Source of the DNA: Protopterus annectens
Taxonomy: Eukaryota > Chordata > Ceratodontiformes > Protopteridae
Direction: 5' to 3'
Assembly: GCF_019279795.1 (NCBI RefSeq)
Contig: NC_056745.1
Span: 504,875,750 to 504,939,749, forward strand
Length of the DNA stretch: 64,000 bases
Of this stretch, positions 63,338 through 64,000 are shown piece by piece (the stretch's first letter is position 1; every line of letters begins with the position of its first letter). Position numbers and translations under genes: made by a program. Under the pieces are notes generated by a model. It saw nothing but the letters and a program-made list of their open reading frames with translations. It had not been told where the DNA came from and made no database searches.

Positions 63338-64000
63338 AGTACAGTTTTGTACCTACCATAAATGTAGATGTCCGAGAGGTATGCATCTGCAGTCCTAACA
63401 TATGGGTTGTCCTGCCTCAGGCAGCCCTTCGGTCGGCCGGATTCCAAAGTCTGGGTCTGGCCTCGGCTGATGTCGCACTTCACCCGACGTCACTGCTGCT
63501 GTGAATTGGGTATAAAGGCATCAGCCGACGCCATTTTCCTCAGTGTTTCTTGCCCCAGATGCCAGGTGCCCTCTAGGAAAACTAAATTTGGATAAATGCA
63601 AATGGTTCCAAACAGTAGACAGCAAACAATATAAGCATGTATATACATATATACAAACAAATACACCATAATAGATTCCCCCAGCTAGCTACAAGATGGG
63701 CAAATACCCTAGGAGTACCACAGAGGGGAAGGAGGGTGGGTAATCCTGACTGCAGATGCATACCTCTCGGACATCTACATTTATGGTAGGTACAAAACTG
63801 TACTATGTCCTTCAAGGATGCATCTGCAGTCCTAACATATGGGTAGAATACCATAGCCAAACTGGGGGTGGAGGTACTAAGATGATTATGGTGTAGTTAA
63901 GATCCCTTGCAAAACAGCAGTTGCAAAACCTGCTCGGGATCTGGAGTATAAAGGAAGATTATAATGCTTGGCAAATGTATGCACGGAGCTCCAAGTAGCA
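63338..64000 (-). mobile_element. DIRS-I, family-1 DIRS, 3' end only
   Basis: The left end is AGTACAG at 63338. The left ITR runs to about 63557, with a TATA-like box (GGGTATAAAGG, 63508-63518). The ICR is at 63748-63846, with a G-rich tract (GGGGAAGGAGGGTGGG) before it. The C-terminal part of YR begins near 63880 (minus-strand LEVRTCVHTFAKHYNLPLY-like text, with ILEVATW lost at the edge). The rest is outside the window. Confidence 0.88.
63748..63846. repeat. DIRS-I internal complementary region
   Basis: TGCAGATGCATACCTCTCGG copies I's left end in inverse. ATGTCCTTCAAGGATGCATC should copy its right end, which is not in the window. The join is GTAC-TATGTCC. Confidence 0.88.

Larger units (their letters stand above)
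61062..64000 (-). mobile_element. DIRS-H, family-2 DIRS, 3' part, entered by DIRS-I
   Basis: The left ITR begins near 61062 (AAAAGTTATGTACTCACCAT), the ICR is at 61403-61503, YR at 61560-62500, and the methyltransferase-like/RNase H region at 62700-63337. DIRS-I then interrupts it, so the rest of H, if present, is beyond the window. It is more decayed than DIRS-F. Confidence 0.85.

Noticed and set aside
17920-63504. Plus-strand ORFs across DIRS ITRs and genes (for example 8927-9241, 19862-20188, 58003-58626)
   Set aside because: They lie opposite clearly homologous minus-strand DIRS or LINE genes or inside ITRs. They show no motif of their own.

Overview
The window is 64 kb of eukaryotic, almost certainly vertebrate, intergenic DNA built from mobile elements. 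No host gene, rRNA or functional tRNA gene was recognised. The main component is DIRS-type (tyrosine-recombinase) retrotransposons: ten copies or parts, all read on the minus strand. Alongside are CR1/L2-like and RTE-like LINEs, tRNA-derived SINEs, a decayed endogenous retrovirus, microsatellites and a large inverted-repeat element. High DIRS content with fish/amphibian-like RTE, CR1 and SINE families suggests a giant-genome amphibian (caecilian or salamander) or a lungfish. The sequence alone does not decide which.

Each DIRS copy, read on the minus strand, has this order: right ITR with a TATA-like box; gag with an N-terminal multi-Cys/His module; RT, RNase H and a putative methyltransferase-like tail; tyrosine recombinase (YR); an internal complementary region (ICR); a G-rich tract; left ITR. 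Family 1 copies (A, D, E, G, I, J) start at AGTACAG and end at AACAT; an intact copy is about 5.4-5.6 kb. Family 2 (C, F, H) is more diverged. B is an intermediate, internally deleted copy.

Layout. 1-567: 5' end of DIRS-A, abutting a retroviral remnant (568-6237). 6238-13344: DIRS-B, carrying a SINE that is itself split by a CR1/L2-like LINE with an 8-bp target duplication. About 13.4-30.2 kb: DIRS-C, broken by an RTE-like LINE with an inverted 5' end and by DIRS-D (17882-28799), which in turn holds DIRS-E (22190-27618), the best-preserved copy. 30.2-37.5 kb: AT-rich DNA with microsatellites, a diverged ~245-bp array, and an inverted-repeat element (31258-32531) with a 14-bp target duplication and hammerhead-ribozyme-like cores. 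37.5-44.7 kb: RTE-like LINE on the plus strand split by DIRS-J. 44.7-48.3 kb: gene-free, with a full SINE and its 16-bp target duplication. 48337-60663: DIRS-F, holding DIRS-G and a CR1-like LINE end. 61.06 kb to the end: DIRS-H, entered by DIRS-I at 63338.

The genes form a self-contained transposition system. Gag would package RNA, RT/RNase H would copy it, the ICR would template joining of the two ends into a circle, and the YR would insert that circle. The ICRs here carry exactly the end-to-end junction this model requires, insertions show no target duplication, and all seven readable right flanks begin with C. Every copy carries frameshifts or stops in at least one gene, so none is clearly autonomous.
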